38,169 bases of DNA from assembly GCA_030706015.1 (NCBI GenBank), contig JAUZPI010000043.1, positions 1 to 38,169 on the forward strand, read 5' to 3'. This document shows, in pieces, positions 24,996 through 34,299 of the stretch; positions within the stretch are counted from its first letter, which is position 1, and every line of letters starts with the position of its first letter. The translations under genes and the position numbers were made by a program. The notes below the pieces were generated by a model. The model was not told where the DNA came from, searched no databases, and was given only the letters and a program-made list of their open reading frames with translations. Origin of the DNA: Bacillota bacterium (GTDB lineage Bacteria; Bacillota; Clostridia; Clostridiales; Clostridiaceae).

Positions 24996-26774
24996 TTATT
25001 CCTTTATTATACCTAACCCTAATTCTACAAGTTGTTTTTCATCTACCATATTTGGAGCTTCTGTCATTGGGCAGAAAGCATTTTGATTTTTAGGGAATGC
25101 TATTACATCTTTAATATTATCAGTTCCTGCTAGGAACATAATTAATCTGTCAAAACCAAAAGCTAAACCGCCGTGTGGTGGTGGACCATATTTGAAGGCT
25201 TCAAGAAGGAATCCAAATTTATCATAAGCTTCTTTTTGTGAAATTCCTAAAACTCCAAACATCTTTTCTTGAAGTTTAGAATCATGTATTCTTATACTTC
25301 CTCCACCTAATTCTTCACCATTTAGAACTATATCATAAGCTTTAGCTCTTACTCTGCCAGGTTCACTTTCTAAATATTGAATATCTTCATCCATTGGCAT
25401 TGTAAATGGATGGTGTTCTGCTTGGTAACGGCTTTCTTCTTCATTATAAGACAATAATGGGAATTCTGTTATCCAAACAAATCTAAATTCTTTATTATCC
25501 TTCAGTATCTCTAAATCTTTAGCTAATTGAAGTCTTAATGCTCCTAGAGATTGGAAAACAACACTGTTCTTATCAGCTACTATAAGCACTAAATCTCCAA
25601 TTTCAGCTCCTGCTTCATTTAAAATACTCTTTAATTGATCTTCATTAAAGAATTTGCTTATAGGTGACTTTATTTCATCTTCTTTGTAAGCTATCCAAGC
25701 AAGACCTTTTGCCTTGTAAGTCTTTACAAATTCACCTAATTTGTCAATTTGTTTTCTTCCCATACCTGCACAGTTCTTAGCTACTATAGCCCTTACACTG
25801 CCGCCGTTATCAATTGCATCTTTAAATACTTTAAATTCGCTATCTTTTACTGCATTTGTTATATCAGTTATCTCCATACCAAATCTTAGATCTGGTTTAT
25901 CGGATCCGTACTTTTCCATAGCTATCTTATAAGGCATTCTTTCTATAGGTAGTTTTACCTCAACTCCAATAACTTCATTAAATACTCTCTTAATTAATTC
26001 TTCATTTAAGGATATTACATCATCTTCCTCAACAAAAGACAATTCCATATCAACTTGAGTGAATTCTGGCTGTCTGTTTGCTCTTAAATCCTCATCTCTA
26101 AAGCATTTTGCTACTTGAAAATACTTATCATAGCCTGATACCATTAATAGCTGTTTAAATAACTGTGGAGATTGTGGCAGCGCATAAAACATTCCAGGAT
26201 AGTTTCTGCTTGGTACAAGATAATCTCTTGCTCCTTCTGGAGTACTTCTAGTCATAATTGGAGTTTCTATTTCTAAGAAACCCTTCTCATCTAAGAAGTT
26301 TCTCATAATCTTAGCAGTTCTATGTCTTATCATGAATATTTTCTGCATATCTGGTCTTCTTAAATCTAAGTATCTATATTTTAACCTAATGCTTTCTGCA
26401 GCATCTAGATTTTCTTTTATGTAAATAGGAGGTGTTTCAGATTCAGATAAAATCTTTATACTCTCCCCTTTAAGTTCTACCATACCTGTTGGCATATTTT
26501 CATTTGGAGCTTCCCTTTTTACTATTTCACCAGTAACAGCTATACAGAATTCAGATCTAACCACATCTGCTTTTTCAAAAGCTTCTTTATTAATTTCTTC
26601 TCCAAATACCACCTGAAGTATTCCAGTTCTGTCTCTTAAATCAATAAACACTAATGCACCTAAATTTCTTTTTCTCTGAACCCAGCCCATTACTGTTATT
26701 TTCTTTCCTATATGCTCTTCTCTTAATTCACCGCACATAATAGTTCTTTTTAAACCTTGTAATGATTCTCCCAT
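24996..26774 (-). CDS. aspS: Aspartyl-tRNA synthetase
   Basis: This is a class II synthetase that charges tRNA-Asp. The 592-residue bacterial-type protein has an N-terminal OB anticodon-binding domain (ITVMGWVQRKRNLGALVFIDLRDR), the class II core (RYRYLDLRRP; GARDYLVPSR; FRDEDLRANRQPEFTQVDME), a bacterial GAD insertion around 290-420, and motif 3 GLAFGFDRLIMFLAG. Start is ATG at 26772-26774 with GGAGG 8 nt upstream. It is the last gene of relA-MBL-hemZ-hisS-aspS and follows hisS by 16 bp. No T-box leader is seen. Confidence 0.97.
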   Translation of the reverse strand: MGESLQGLKRTIMCGELREEHIGKKITVMGWVQRKRNLGALVFIDLRDRTGILQVVFGEEINKEAFEKADVVRSEFCIAVTGEIVKREAPNENMPTGMVELKGESIKILSESETPPIYIKENLDAAESIRLKYRYLDLRRPDMQKIFMIRHRTAKIMRNFLDEKGFLEIETPIMTRSTPEGARDYLVPSRNYPGMFYALPQSPQLFKQLLMVSGYDKYFQVAKCFRDEDLRANRQPEFTQVDMELSFVEEDDVISLNEELIKRVFNEVIGVEVKLPIERMPYKIAMEKYGSDKPDLRFGMEITDITNAVKDSEFKVFKDAIDNGGSVRAIVAKNCAGMGRKQIDKLGEFVKTYKAKGLAWIAYKEDEIKSPISKFFNEDQLKSILNEAGAEIGDLVLIVADKNSVVFQSLGALRLQLAKDLEILKDNKEFRFVWITEFPLLSYNEEESRYQAEHHPFTMPMDEDIQYLESEPGRVRAKAYDIVLNGEELGGGSIRIHDSKLQEKMFGVLGISQKEAYDKFGFLLEAFKYGPPPHGGLAFGFDRLIMFLAGTDNIKDVIAFPKNQNAFCPMTEAPNMVDEKQLVELGLGIIKE

Positions 26775-26790
26775 CGCTTACGCCTCCAAT

Positions 26791-28041
26791 TTACTCTCTG
26801 ACAATGTCTGCAATTGTATCAAAAGCATCTATATCAATATCAGTTTGTTCACCATCACTCATTCTTTTCAATCTAGCTTTTCTTTCATTAAGTTCGCTTT
26901 CGCCTAATACTAATGAAAATCTTGCCTCTATCTTATTAGCATATTTCATTTGAGCCTTTAAGCTCTTTCCAAGGTGATCACAGTCACACTTTATGCCTCT
27001 TTCTCTTAAGCTGTTAACTAATTTAATTGCTTCAACCTTACTATTTGCATCCATGGAAGCCACAAATAAGTCAATATAGCTTTCCTTAGGTATTTCTATA
27101 CCCTCATCCTCTAACGTAGCTAATAATCTTTCTAGACCCATTCCAAAACCTACAGCTGGAGTTGATGGGCCACCTATACCTTCTATAAGATTATCATAAC
27201 GACCGCCGCCGCATACTGTTAGATTATTATTTATTATTTCAAATACTGTCTTAGTATAATAATCTAATCCCCTAACTATAAAAGGATCAATTTTATACTC
27301 TATTCCCATAGCCGTAAGATATTTCTTTAAGTCTTCAAAATGAGCCTTACATTCATCACAAATATAGTCAATAATTACTGGGGCTCCAGCGGCTATTTCT
27401 TTACAGTGCTCTACCTTGCAATCAAGTATTCTAAGAGGATTCTTATCAAATCTAGTTTTACAAGTATCACAAAGTTCATCATGATTTGAAGCTAAATATT
27501 GTTTTAATGCATCGTTGTATTTTTGTCTGCAATGTGGACATCCAATGCTGTTTATATTAAGTGTTAATCCTTTTACACCAAACTCTCTAAATGCTCTCAT
27601 GGCTAAACTAATTAATTCTGCATCTACTGAAGCTTCACTAGCTCCAAATACCTCAACACCAAATTGATGATGTTGTCTAAATCTGCCTTTTTGCATTTTT
27701 TCATATCTAAAAACAGGTGTAACATAGAATAATTTTGTTGGCTGTGCATCGCTATATATACTATTTTCCACGAATGCTCTTACAGCTGGCGCAGTACCCT
27801 CTGGTTTTAAGGTTATACTTCTACCACCCTTGTCCTCAAAAGTATACATTTCCTTTTGCACTACATCTGTTGTTTCTCCTACGCCTCTAATAAAAAGTTC
27901 TGTATGCTCAAAAATAGGAGTTCTAATTTCTCTGCATCCATAAGTTGCAGCAATATTCCTTAATTTTTTTTCTACATACTGCCACTTGTATGCATCTTTA
28001 GGCAGCATATCCTTGGTTCCTTTTGGTGCTTGAATCGCCAT
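26791..28041 (-). CDS. hisS: Histidyl-tRNA synthetase
   Basis: This is a class II synthetase of 416 residues that charges tRNA-His. It starts MAIQAPKGTKDMLP and shows motif 2 VFRYEKMQKGRFRQHHQFGVE, the histidine-specific GLDYYTKTVFE, and GGGRYDNLIEGIGG. The C-terminal anticodon-binding domain begins near 325. A cysteine-rich CPHC...CDTC segment lies in the insertion domain, as is common in Firmicute HisS. The start ATG follows AGGAGGAAG. It is tightly packed between hemZ (12 bp) and aspS (16 bp). Confidence 0.97.
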   Translation of the reverse strand: MAIQAPKGTKDMLPKDAYKWQYVEKKLRNIAATYGCREIRTPIFEHTELFIRGVGETTDVVQKEMYTFEDKGGRSITLKPEGTAPAVRAFVENSIYSDAQPTKLFYVTPVFRYEKMQKGRFRQHHQFGVEVFGASEASVDAELISLAMRAFREFGVKGLTLNINSIGCPHCRQKYNDALKQYLASNHDELCDTCKTRFDKNPLRILDCKVEHCKEIAAGAPVIIDYICDECKAHFEDLKKYLTAMGIEYKIDPFIVRGLDYYTKTVFEIINNNLTVCGGGRYDNLIEGIGGPSTPAVGFGMGLERLLATLEDEGIEIPKESYIDLFVASMDANSKVEAIKLVNSLRERGIKCDCDHLGKSLKAQMKYANKIEARFSLVLGESELNERKARLKRMSDGEQTDIDIDAFDTIADIVRE

Positions 28042-28053
28042 TCACACTTCCTC

Positions 28054-29481
28054 CTAATTATATAATGTTCTAAAAAATTGAATTTTACTGTCTACTTTTT
28101 CTTTTATTCTATTAATATACTCTCTTACATCTTTAACATTGGCAAACCTTTCTATTCTGTTTTCGGACAAAAAAATAACCTTAGAAACAGAGTGTGCTCC
28201 TATAGCTGCTATGGTTTGCTTTTCTTCAATCATTTCAATGTTGTATATACATTCTTTACCTGGTTTAGAGTAGCCCACATTTTCCATATTTCCAACCATA
28301 TTTTTTTGTCTATACATATAGTACGGTTTCATATTTAATCTTTCAGCTAATACAGAAGTTTCCTCATACATTTCATTTAATTCCTGCTGTGAGGCAACCT
28401 TTAATTTTATATTCTTCTGCATATTTTCATGCAATTTAGAGCCTCTTTTTACTGACATTCCGTGCACGGTAATACTTTCAGGATTTAATGCAGCTATTTC
28501 AGTGCATGTATTTCTTACATGCCTTAAGCCCTCACCAGGAAGCCCTATTATAATATCCATATTAATGTTATGAAAACCTAATTTTCTAGCCAAATAGAAC
28601 ATTTCCTTTACATCATTGGCTGAATGATTTCGACCTATAAGCTTTAGTATATCATCATTCATTGTCTGAGGATTAATACTTATTCTATTAACCCCATATT
28701 TTTTCATAGTATCAAATTTTGAAATACTTAAAGTATCCGGTCTTCCGCACTCAACAGTAAATTCCTTTATATTTTTATCTTGAACAAAATTAGAATATAC
28801 CCTTTTCATAGTTTCTTCAAATTGCTCATCAGTTACGGATGTAGGTGTACCGCCTCCAAAATAAACACATTCTATTTTAAGTCCTTTTTCATTTATAAAG
28901 GAAGCTAATTTCTCAATTTCGTAATACATTGCATCAAGATATTCATTAATTATTTTTCTGCAACTATAAATAGTGTCAGAAATAAAAGAACAATATAGAC
29001 ACCTAGTTGGACAGAAAGGCATTCCAACATATACACTTATAGCATTCTCATCCTTATTTACAAAATGCCTTTCTACTTTACCAACATCAATACATAACCT
29101 AGCCTTATCAACCCTAGTACAATTATGCTCATTAAAATAACTAACTATATCTTCTTCACTGTATCCACTATCCAAAAGATCAATTGCTTTCTTAGTAGGC
29201 CTTATTCCAATAAGCGTACCCCAAGGTAGTTCCTTACCTGTTATGTTACTAAGGTAAAGAAATATACCTTTTTTTATATTCTGCTTTATATTTAGCTTTT
29301 GGTGAAATTTATATATATAACTACTGCCATCATTTCTATTACATGTAAGTTCATTATCGAAAATATCTATTCTATAATCATAATCTTCTTCAACAAATTG
29401 AATAGTATCCTCAAAAAACAAATCAATTATATGATAAACCTCATATCTGAATTGAAAGTTATTTAATTTAATTCCAACCAT
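28054..29481 (-). CDS. hemZ: Coproporphyrinogen dehydrogenase-like radical SAM protein HemZ
   Basis: The 475-residue product is a radical SAM protein. About 150 N-terminal residues specific to the HemZ group precede the cluster motif CPTRCLYC (C157, C161, C164; CX3CX2C). YFGGGTPTS and the HemN-like barrel follow (TVECGRPD, RISINPQTM, GLPGE). HemZ was named as an oxygen-independent coproporphyrinogen oxidase in Bacillus, but many HemN-like proteins have other roles, for example haem chaperones. No other haem genes are nearby, so the function is uncertain. The position between the MBL hydrolase gene and hisS fits a conserved clostridial order. Confidence 0.88.
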   Translation of the reverse strand: MVGIKLNNFQFRYEVYHIIDLFFEDTIQFVEEDYDYRIDIFDNELTCNRNDGSSYIYKFHQKLNIKQNIKKGIFLYLSNITGKELPWGTLIGIRPTKKAIDLLDSGYSEEDIVSYFNEHNCTRVDKARLCIDVGKVERHFVNKDENAISVYVGMPFCPTRCLYCSFISDTIYSCRKIINEYLDAMYYEIEKLASFINEKGLKIECVYFGGGTPTSVTDEQFEETMKRVYSNFVQDKNIKEFTVECGRPDTLSISKFDTMKKYGVNRISINPQTMNDDILKLIGRNHSANDVKEMFYLARKLGFHNINMDIIIGLPGEGLRHVRNTCTEIAALNPESITVHGMSVKRGSKLHENMQKNIKLKVASQQELNEMYEETSVLAERLNMKPYYMYRQKNMVGNMENVGYSKPGKECIYNIEMIEEKQTIAAIGAHSVSKVIFLSENRIERFANVKDVREYINRIKEKVDSKIQFFRTLYN

Positions 29482-29518
29482 TATCTACGTCTCTTTTCAT
29501 ATACAATATTTAAATCCA

Positions 29519-30175
29519 TTAAAGATATGGATTATTTTTTCTTTCAAATCCAATGCTGCTTTTAGGTCCATGTCCTGGAAAAACAGTTACATCATCCTGA
29601 AGAGGCATCAGTTTATCTTTTATACTAGAAATTAAAGTTGAAAAATCTCCTCCTGGGAAGTCTGTTCTTCCTATAGAACTTTGAAACAATGTATCTCCAG
29701 TAAACACATATTTATCTACTATGAAACACATTCCACCTGGAGTGTGTCCCGGTGTTTCTAAACATTTCATTTCTAAGCTGCCTAATTTTATTATTTGATT
29801 GTCCTCAACATGTATATTTGAAGCCTTATCGCCAAATGCACAATTTCCATCAATAAATAAATTTTTATCTATAGCACCATCTTGATAAAGTGATGAATAT
29901 ACAACTATACCCTCAGCAATCAACTTATCATCTTTTTCATTTATATAAATTGGTACGTTATACTTACTCTTTAGCTCTGCCGCAGCACCGATATGGTCTA
30001 TATGACCATGTGTAAACAGTATTAACTTAACCTGACCATTTAGATCCTCAACTGCTTTAGTTATCTTTGATGCGTCTCCTCCTGGATCTAAAATCAGTGT
30101 TTCCTTTGTTTCTTCATCCATTAGAACATAACAATTTACCTCTAATGGACCAACAGGAATCACCTTAATAATCAT
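29519..30175 (-). CDS. MBL-fold metallohydrolase (glyoxalase II-like)
   Basis: This is a 218-residue metallo-beta-lactamase-fold hydrolase with the metal motif THGHIDH (H56, H58, D60, H61). PGHTPGG, FTGDTLF, SIGRTDFPGGD and VFPGHGPKS complete the two-zinc site. Size and motifs match the short glyoxalase II-like group found next to relA in clostridia. The true substrate is not known; hydroxyacylglutathione hydrolase activity is unlikely if glutathione is absent. The start ATG is preceded by AAAGGGGGC. It lies 33 bp after relA and 37 bp before hemZ, in the same operon. Confidence 0.88.
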   Translation of the reverse strand: MIIKVIPVGPLEVNCYVLMDEETKETLILDPGGDASKITKAVEDLNGQVKLILFTHGHIDHIGAAAELKSKYNVPIYINEKDDKLIAEGIVVYSSLYQDGAIDKNLFIDGNCAFGDKASNIHVEDNQIIKLGSLEMKCLETPGHTPGGMCFIVDKYVFTGDTLFQSSIGRTDFPGGDFSTLISSIKDKLMPLQDDVTVFPGHGPKSSIGFERKNNPYL

Positions 30176-30208
30176 AGAAAAAGCCCCCTTTATGTTATCT
30201 TAATTACA

Positions 30209-32416
30209 CTAATTTTTTGTTCTAAATACATCAATTATACCTTTTCTTCTTTTTAATTTCTTCATTAGCTCTTTTAAATCATTTATATCTGTTATTCTAA
30301 GTCTCATAGTAATAACAGCTATTTCGCCCTTTGCTGTTTTTGCGTTAACCGCTTCAAGATTGGCTTTAACCTCTGATAAAACTTCCATTATTTCAGCTAA
30401 AAGTCCCTGCCTATCCTGTGCCCTAATTTGTATTTCTGTAATATACTCTTCTGCTTTTGTGCTATTCCAAGCTACATCAATTATTCTGCTTCCATCTTCA
30501 GCTATTAAATTATGCACATTAAGACAATCTTTCCTATGAACAGAAACACCTCTACCCTTAGTAATGTAACCAACTATTTCATCACCAGGTACTGGGTTAC
30601 AGCATTTAGCAAACCTAACTAGTATATCAGATTCACCTTTTACAATAATTCCATCATGGCCAGTCTTTTTAGTTCTTTTTGTTTCTTTATTTATTTGATC
30701 CTTTATACCTTTTAGTGTTGTTTCATTATCTTCTTTTGCATGCTCACCTTTTTCGAAGCATTCCTTTAATCTTAGTACAATCATAGATGCTGTAGCAGCA
30801 CCAACTCCCACTGCTGCATATAAATCGTCTATGCTGTTCATATTATATTTTTTAAGGAGCAGTTCTATTGCTTCACCTTTAGCAATTTCTCCAAAATTAT
30901 ATCCCTGTCTTTTAGTTTCTCTTTCAAGTATTTCTTTTCCCTTATTAATATTTTCTTCTCTTTTAACTTTCTTGAACCATGCTCGTATTTTACTTTTAGC
31001 CTGATTACTTTTAACTGAGTTCAACCAATCTATGCTAGGCCCCTTATCAACTGTTGTTGTTAAAACTTCAATAATCTCACCAGTTTTTAGTTTATAATCT
31101 AAGGGAACAATTCTTCCATTTACTTTTGCACCAACACACCTGTTTCCGATATCAGTGTGTATTCTATAAGCAAAGTCAATTGGAGTTGATTCACTTGGCA
31201 GATTTATAACTTCCCCTCTAGGAGTAAATACAAAAACTTCATCAGCAAAAAGATCTATTTTAAAATTTTCCATAAACTCTTCAGCATTGGAGGTTTCTCT
31301 TTGCCAATCAAGAATTTCTCTAAGCCAAGTTAATTTAGCATCAAAATTGATATTTTCCCCTTCCATTTCGTGCCTATTTTCACCATTGCCGCCTTCTTTA
31401 TACTTCCAGTGAGCCGCAATACCATACTCAGCAGTTTTATGCATCTTATGAGTTCTTATTTGTATTTCAAAAGGCTTACCTTGAGGTCCAATAACTGTAG
31501 AATGTAGTGATTGGTACATATTAGGCTTTGGCATGGCAATATAATCTTTAAACCTTCCTGGAATAGGCTTATAAATAGTATGAACTATACCCAACGCAGC
31601 ATAGCAATCCTTTATACTATCAACTAATATTCTTACCGCAGTTAAATCAAAGATTTGATCTATGGTTTTATTCTTAGTAACCATTTTTCTATATATGCTG
31701 TAGAAATGCTTTGGTCTTCCATCTATATCTGACTCAATTCCTGCATTAGACAAATTGGTTTCTAACTCATTTTCAATTTTTTTAATATAAGCCTCACGTT
31801 CCACTCTTTTTTCAGCAATCATTCTCACTAAACTGTAGTATTCGTTAGGCTTTAGGTATCTAAAAGCTAAATCTTCCAATTCCCATTTAATTTTCGATAT
31901 ACCTAGTCTATGAGCAAGAGGAGCATATATATCAAGAGTTTCTTTTGCCTTTTCTTTTCTCTTTTCAACAGGCATAAATTTAAGGGTTTGCATATTATGT
32001 AATCTATCTGCCAATTTAATTAAAATAACCCTTATATCCTTAGTCATAGCTAAAAGCATTTTTCTAACATTATCAGCCTGTTGTTCCTGCTTAGTCTTGT
32101 ACTCAATTTTCCCTAATTTTGTTACACCTTCTACTAAATCAGCAACTTCCTGATTGAAGATTTTAGCCACGTCTTCGTATGTATATTCAGTATCTTCAAT
32201 AATATCATGAAGCAGGCCCGCAGCTATGGTATTAGTATCCATACCCATCTCGGCTAAAATGCATGCTACATCTGTAGGATGAATTATATATGGCTCACCA
32301 GATTCCCTTTTCTGTTTTTTATGAGCTTCTTCAGCCAAATTATAGGCTTTAGTTATAAATTCCTTATCAACATTACTGCAATTTTGATCAATTTTATCCA
32401 TCAATTCGCATAGCAT
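30209..32416 (-). CDS. relA: Bifunctional (p)ppGpp synthetase/hydrolase (Rel)
   Basis: This is the stringent-response enzyme of 735 residues. The N-terminal HD hydrolase has H46 and HDIIED at 70-75, and RLHNMQTL is intact, so hydrolase activity is expected. The synthetase domain contains EIQIRTHKMHKTAEYGIAAHWKYKEG. The TGS domain begins near 400 (VFTPRGEVINLPSESTPIDFAY). A helical and zinc-finger-like region with FAKCCNPVPGDEIVGY follows, and a C-terminal ACT domain ends the protein. The start ATG at 32414-32416 follows GGAGAG. It heads the relA-MBL-hemZ-hisS-aspS run. A small hairpin lies between apt and this gene. Confidence 0.96.
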   Translation of the reverse strand: MLCELMDKIDQNCSNVDKEFITKAYNLAEEAHKKQKRESGEPYIIHPTDVACILAEMGMDTNTIAAGLLHDIIEDTEYTYEDVAKIFNQEVADLVEGVTKLGKIEYKTKQEQQADNVRKMLLAMTKDIRVILIKLADRLHNMQTLKFMPVEKRKEKAKETLDIYAPLAHRLGISKIKWELEDLAFRYLKPNEYYSLVRMIAEKRVEREAYIKKIENELETNLSNAGIESDIDGRPKHFYSIYRKMVTKNKTIDQIFDLTAVRILVDSIKDCYAALGIVHTIYKPIPGRFKDYIAMPKPNMYQSLHSTVIGPQGKPFEIQIRTHKMHKTAEYGIAAHWKYKEGGNGENRHEMEGENINFDAKLTWLREILDWQRETSNAEEFMENFKIDLFADEVFVFTPRGEVINLPSESTPIDFAYRIHTDIGNRCVGAKVNGRIVPLDYKLKTGEIIEVLTTTVDKGPSIDWLNSVKSNQAKSKIRAWFKKVKREENINKGKEILERETKRQGYNFGEIAKGEAIELLLKKYNMNSIDDLYAAVGVGAATASMIVLRLKECFEKGEHAKEDNETTLKGIKDQINKETKRTKKTGHDGIIVKGESDILVRFAKCCNPVPGDEIVGYITKGRGVSVHRKDCLNVHNLIAEDGSRIIDVAWNSTKAEEYITEIQIRAQDRQGLLAEIMEVLSEVKANLEAVNAKTAKGEIAVITMRLRITDINDLKELMKKLKRRKGIIDVFRTKN

Positions 32417-32439
32417 TTAACTTTCTCTCCTAAAATCAA

Positions 32440-32461
32440 AGGCTGGTTTCAAAACCAGCCT
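32440..32461 (-). promoter_or_regulatory. Hairpin between apt and relA
   Basis: AGGCTGGTT / AACCAGCCT form a perfect 9-bp stem with a 4-nt loop, 24 nt before the relA start. On the minus strand it is followed by TTTGATTTTAG, a weak T tract. It may be an attenuator or an mRNA processing/stability hairpin rather than a strong terminator. Confidence 0.45.
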
Positions 32462-32539
32462 AAATATTTTTTCTCTAATTATTATATATTATTATGTAGA
32501 ATTTTGCAATTCAAAATTTTGCATGTTATATTAAATTGC

Positions 32540-33058
32540 TTATATATCATACTTAACTAATGATAAAACATCATAATTCTCTAATTTGGATATTCCATTG
32601 AGTTCAGTGAGTTCTATTACGAAATCCAGACTTACTACCTCTCCGCCTACTTGCTCAACCAATTTAGCAACTGCTGCAATAGTTCCCCCTGTAGCAAGTA
32701 AATCATCTACTATAGCAACTCTTTGACCTGGCTGAATTGCATCCTTATGTATCTCTAATATATCTGTGCCATATTCCAATGCATATTCAACGCTTATTGT
32801 ATCACCAGGAAGCTTTCCTTTTTTTCTAACTGGTACAAATCCTGCACCAATTGCATATGCAACAGGAGTTCCAAATAAAAATCCTCTAGCTTCAGGTCCC
32901 ACAACAATATCTATATTTTTATCCTTTAAATGTTCAGATATTTTATCTATTGTATATTTTAACGCTTCCTTATCTTGTAATAAAGTTGTTATATCTTTAA
33001 AGCTTATACCTTCCTTTGGAAATCCGTCAATTACTCTTATTTTACTATTTAAATCCAA
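32540..33058 (-). CDS. apt: Adenine phosphoribosyltransferase
   Basis: This enzyme salvages adenine to AMP using PRPP. The 172-residue type I PRTase has the start DLNSKIRVIDGFPKEGISFKDITTLL, GPEARGFLFG, FVPVRKKGKLPG, and the PRPP-binding VAIVDDLLATGGT. Length is typical. The start is TTG at 33056-33058, with GAGGGGG 8 nt upstream. The apt-relA order is conserved in clostridia. Here the gene upstream is the shortened RecJ-like gene rather than a full recJ. Confidence 0.96.
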   Translation of the reverse strand: MDLNSKIRVIDGFPKEGISFKDITTLLQDKEALKYTIDKISEHLKDKNIDIVVGPEARGFLFGTPVAYAIGAGFVPVRKKGKLPGDTISVEYALEYGTDILEIHKDAIQPGQRVAIVDDLLATGGTIAAVAKLVEQVGGEVVSLDFVIELTELNGISKLENYDVLSLVKYDI

Positions 33059-33169
33059 TTCAAATTCCCCCTCATATAAAATATATTATTAACTCTCTGA
33101 TTCAAAGCATTTCTAATATTCCTTACTTCTAAGCAACATTTTCACAGAACTTCAACTACCTATAATTAA

Positions 33170-33199
33170 ATTATATATTATATTTTATGGAAATTACAA
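33170..33199 (-). promoter_or_regulatory. Possible apt promoter
   Basis: On the minus strand TTGTAA (33199-33194), an 18-bp spacer and TATAAT (33175-33170) lie about 110 bp before apt. The region 33059-33265 is otherwise AT-rich. It has no room for, and no visible remnant of, a RecJ C-terminal half. Confidence 0.45.
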
Positions 33200-33265
33200 G
33201 TAATTATGCTCTTCTCATTTATATATTAAATTTCACTAAAACAAATTTCTTTTATGTACTCTTAT

Positions 33266-34147
33266 CTAATATCTAAAAAAATCAGCAATCTGTTTATTTC
33301 TTACTTCCATATTTAAATATTTAGCTATTTGTTCAGCCCTATCACTATCTGTTGTAGTAAACAGCTCCACAGCAATTTTTGCATTATCCATCCTGCCAAC
33401 AGCATTTATTGTTGGTATAACTGTAAATGCAAGCTTATAAGCAGTTGCTTCATTAATATCAACAGCCTTATTAATCTTAATCAATGCTTTGATTCCGTAA
33501 TTATTAGTAGAAAATAAATGGCATATTCCCTCTTCCACCATAATTTTATTCTCTCCTACAATAGGAACATCACTAGATATTGTACCTAACATAACTAAAT
33601 CTAGATATTTATTTATACATTTCATTTCATAATACATAGATATGGCTTCACACAATTTGTAAACAATACCTGCACCACTTAAATCCTTAAAAGGATATTT
33701 ACACGAATCCTGTCTAGGATTTACCACTATACAATCAGGAACTTTTTCTCTGCACTCATGATAATCAGTTATTATAACATCTATTCCAATTTGTTTGCAT
33801 AGTTCTACCTGCTCTACTGAATTTATGCCGCAGCCCACTGTAATTAGCAGTTGCGTTCCCAAAAACTTTATGTGATTTTTTACAGCATCAAAGCTTAGAT
33901 TGTGGCTATCTTGAACGTGATCTGGAATGAAGTATTCCACATCCGCATTAAGATATTTTAATACAAGAATAAGTAGTGAAGTACTTGTTATACCATCCAC
34001 ATCACAGCATCCATATACTACGATTTTTTCTCTATTATTTATAGCTTTTACAACTCTATTTATTGCTTCACTCATTCCTTTTAGTTTAAAAGGAATATGT
34101 AAGCCAGGCAAACCATTATAACGAGTATTTTCAACAACCTTCTCCAT
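33266..34147 (-). CDS. RecJ-like DHH protein, shortened and with altered active-site motifs
   Basis: The 293-residue product aligns with the DHH domain of the single-strand exonuclease RecJ. Several metal-binding motifs are changed: motif I GDYDVDG is GCCDVDG (46-52), motif II TVDCGI is TVGCGI (103-108), motif III DHH is DYH (128-130), and motif IV GTVADVVP is GTISSDVP (188-195). PTINAVGRMDNA (245-256) is kept. The N-terminal part is short. The protein stops at NKQIADFFRY, before DHHA1 and the OB domain, so it is about half of the usual length (560 or more residues). ATG at 34147 is chosen because GGAGG lies 8 nt upstream. The frame is intact and has its own promoter. It sits where recJ normally lies (secF-recJ-apt-relA). 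Nuclease activity is doubtful. Confidence 0.8.
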   Translation of the reverse strand: MEKVVENTRYNGLPGLHIPFKLKGMSEAINRVVKAINNREKIVVYGCCDVDGITSTSLLILVLKYLNADVEYFIPDHVQDSHNLSFDAVKNHIKFLGTQLLITVGCGINSVEQVELCKQIGIDVIITDYHECREKVPDCIVVNPRQDSCKYPFKDLSGAGIVYKLCEAISMYYEMKCINKYLDLVMLGTISSDVPIVGENKIMVEEGICHLFSTNNYGIKALIKINKAVDINEATAYKLAFTVIPTINAVGRMDNAKIAVELFTTTDSDRAEQIAKYLNMEVRNKQIADFFRY

Positions 34148-34181
34148 AATTGTATCCTCCGAATTTAAAGAAAACATAATT

Positions 34182-34210
34182 ATTATAATGTATAACAGAA
34201 GATTTGACAA
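34182..34210 (-). promoter_or_regulatory. Promoter of the RecJ-like gene
   Basis: On the minus strand TTGTCA (34210-34205, five of six consensus bases), a 17-bp spacer and TATAAT (34187-34182) lie about 35 bp before the gene. Since the upstream secF unit is closed by a terminator, this gene appears to be independently transcribed. Confidence 0.7.
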
Positions 34211-34260
34211 ATACTTTTTTATAAATTTTGTGTAATTTTTGTCGAAATTTCATTTAAAAT

Positions 34261-34291
34261 AAAAAACTCGAAGTTAACCTTCGAGTTTTTT
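34261..34291. terminator. Terminator after secF
   Basis: A 13-bp stem AAAAAACTCGAAG / CTTCGAGTTTTTT (34261-34273 / 34279-34291) has a 5-nt loop and T runs on both strands. It terminates secDF on the minus strand, 8 nt after the secF stop. Confidence 0.88.
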
Positions 34292-34299
34292 ATCATTAT

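Noticed and set aside
26775..28053. T-box leader for hisS or aspS
   Set aside because: Gaps are only 12 and 16 bp and no T-box sequence is present. Both genes are read from an upstream promoter.
33059..33265. Possible remnant of the missing RecJ C-terminal half downstream of the RecJ-like gene
   Set aside because: Only about 200 bp of AT-rich DNA with frequent stops in every frame and no DHHA1 or OB-fold residues recognisable, so a simple frameshift does not explain the truncation.
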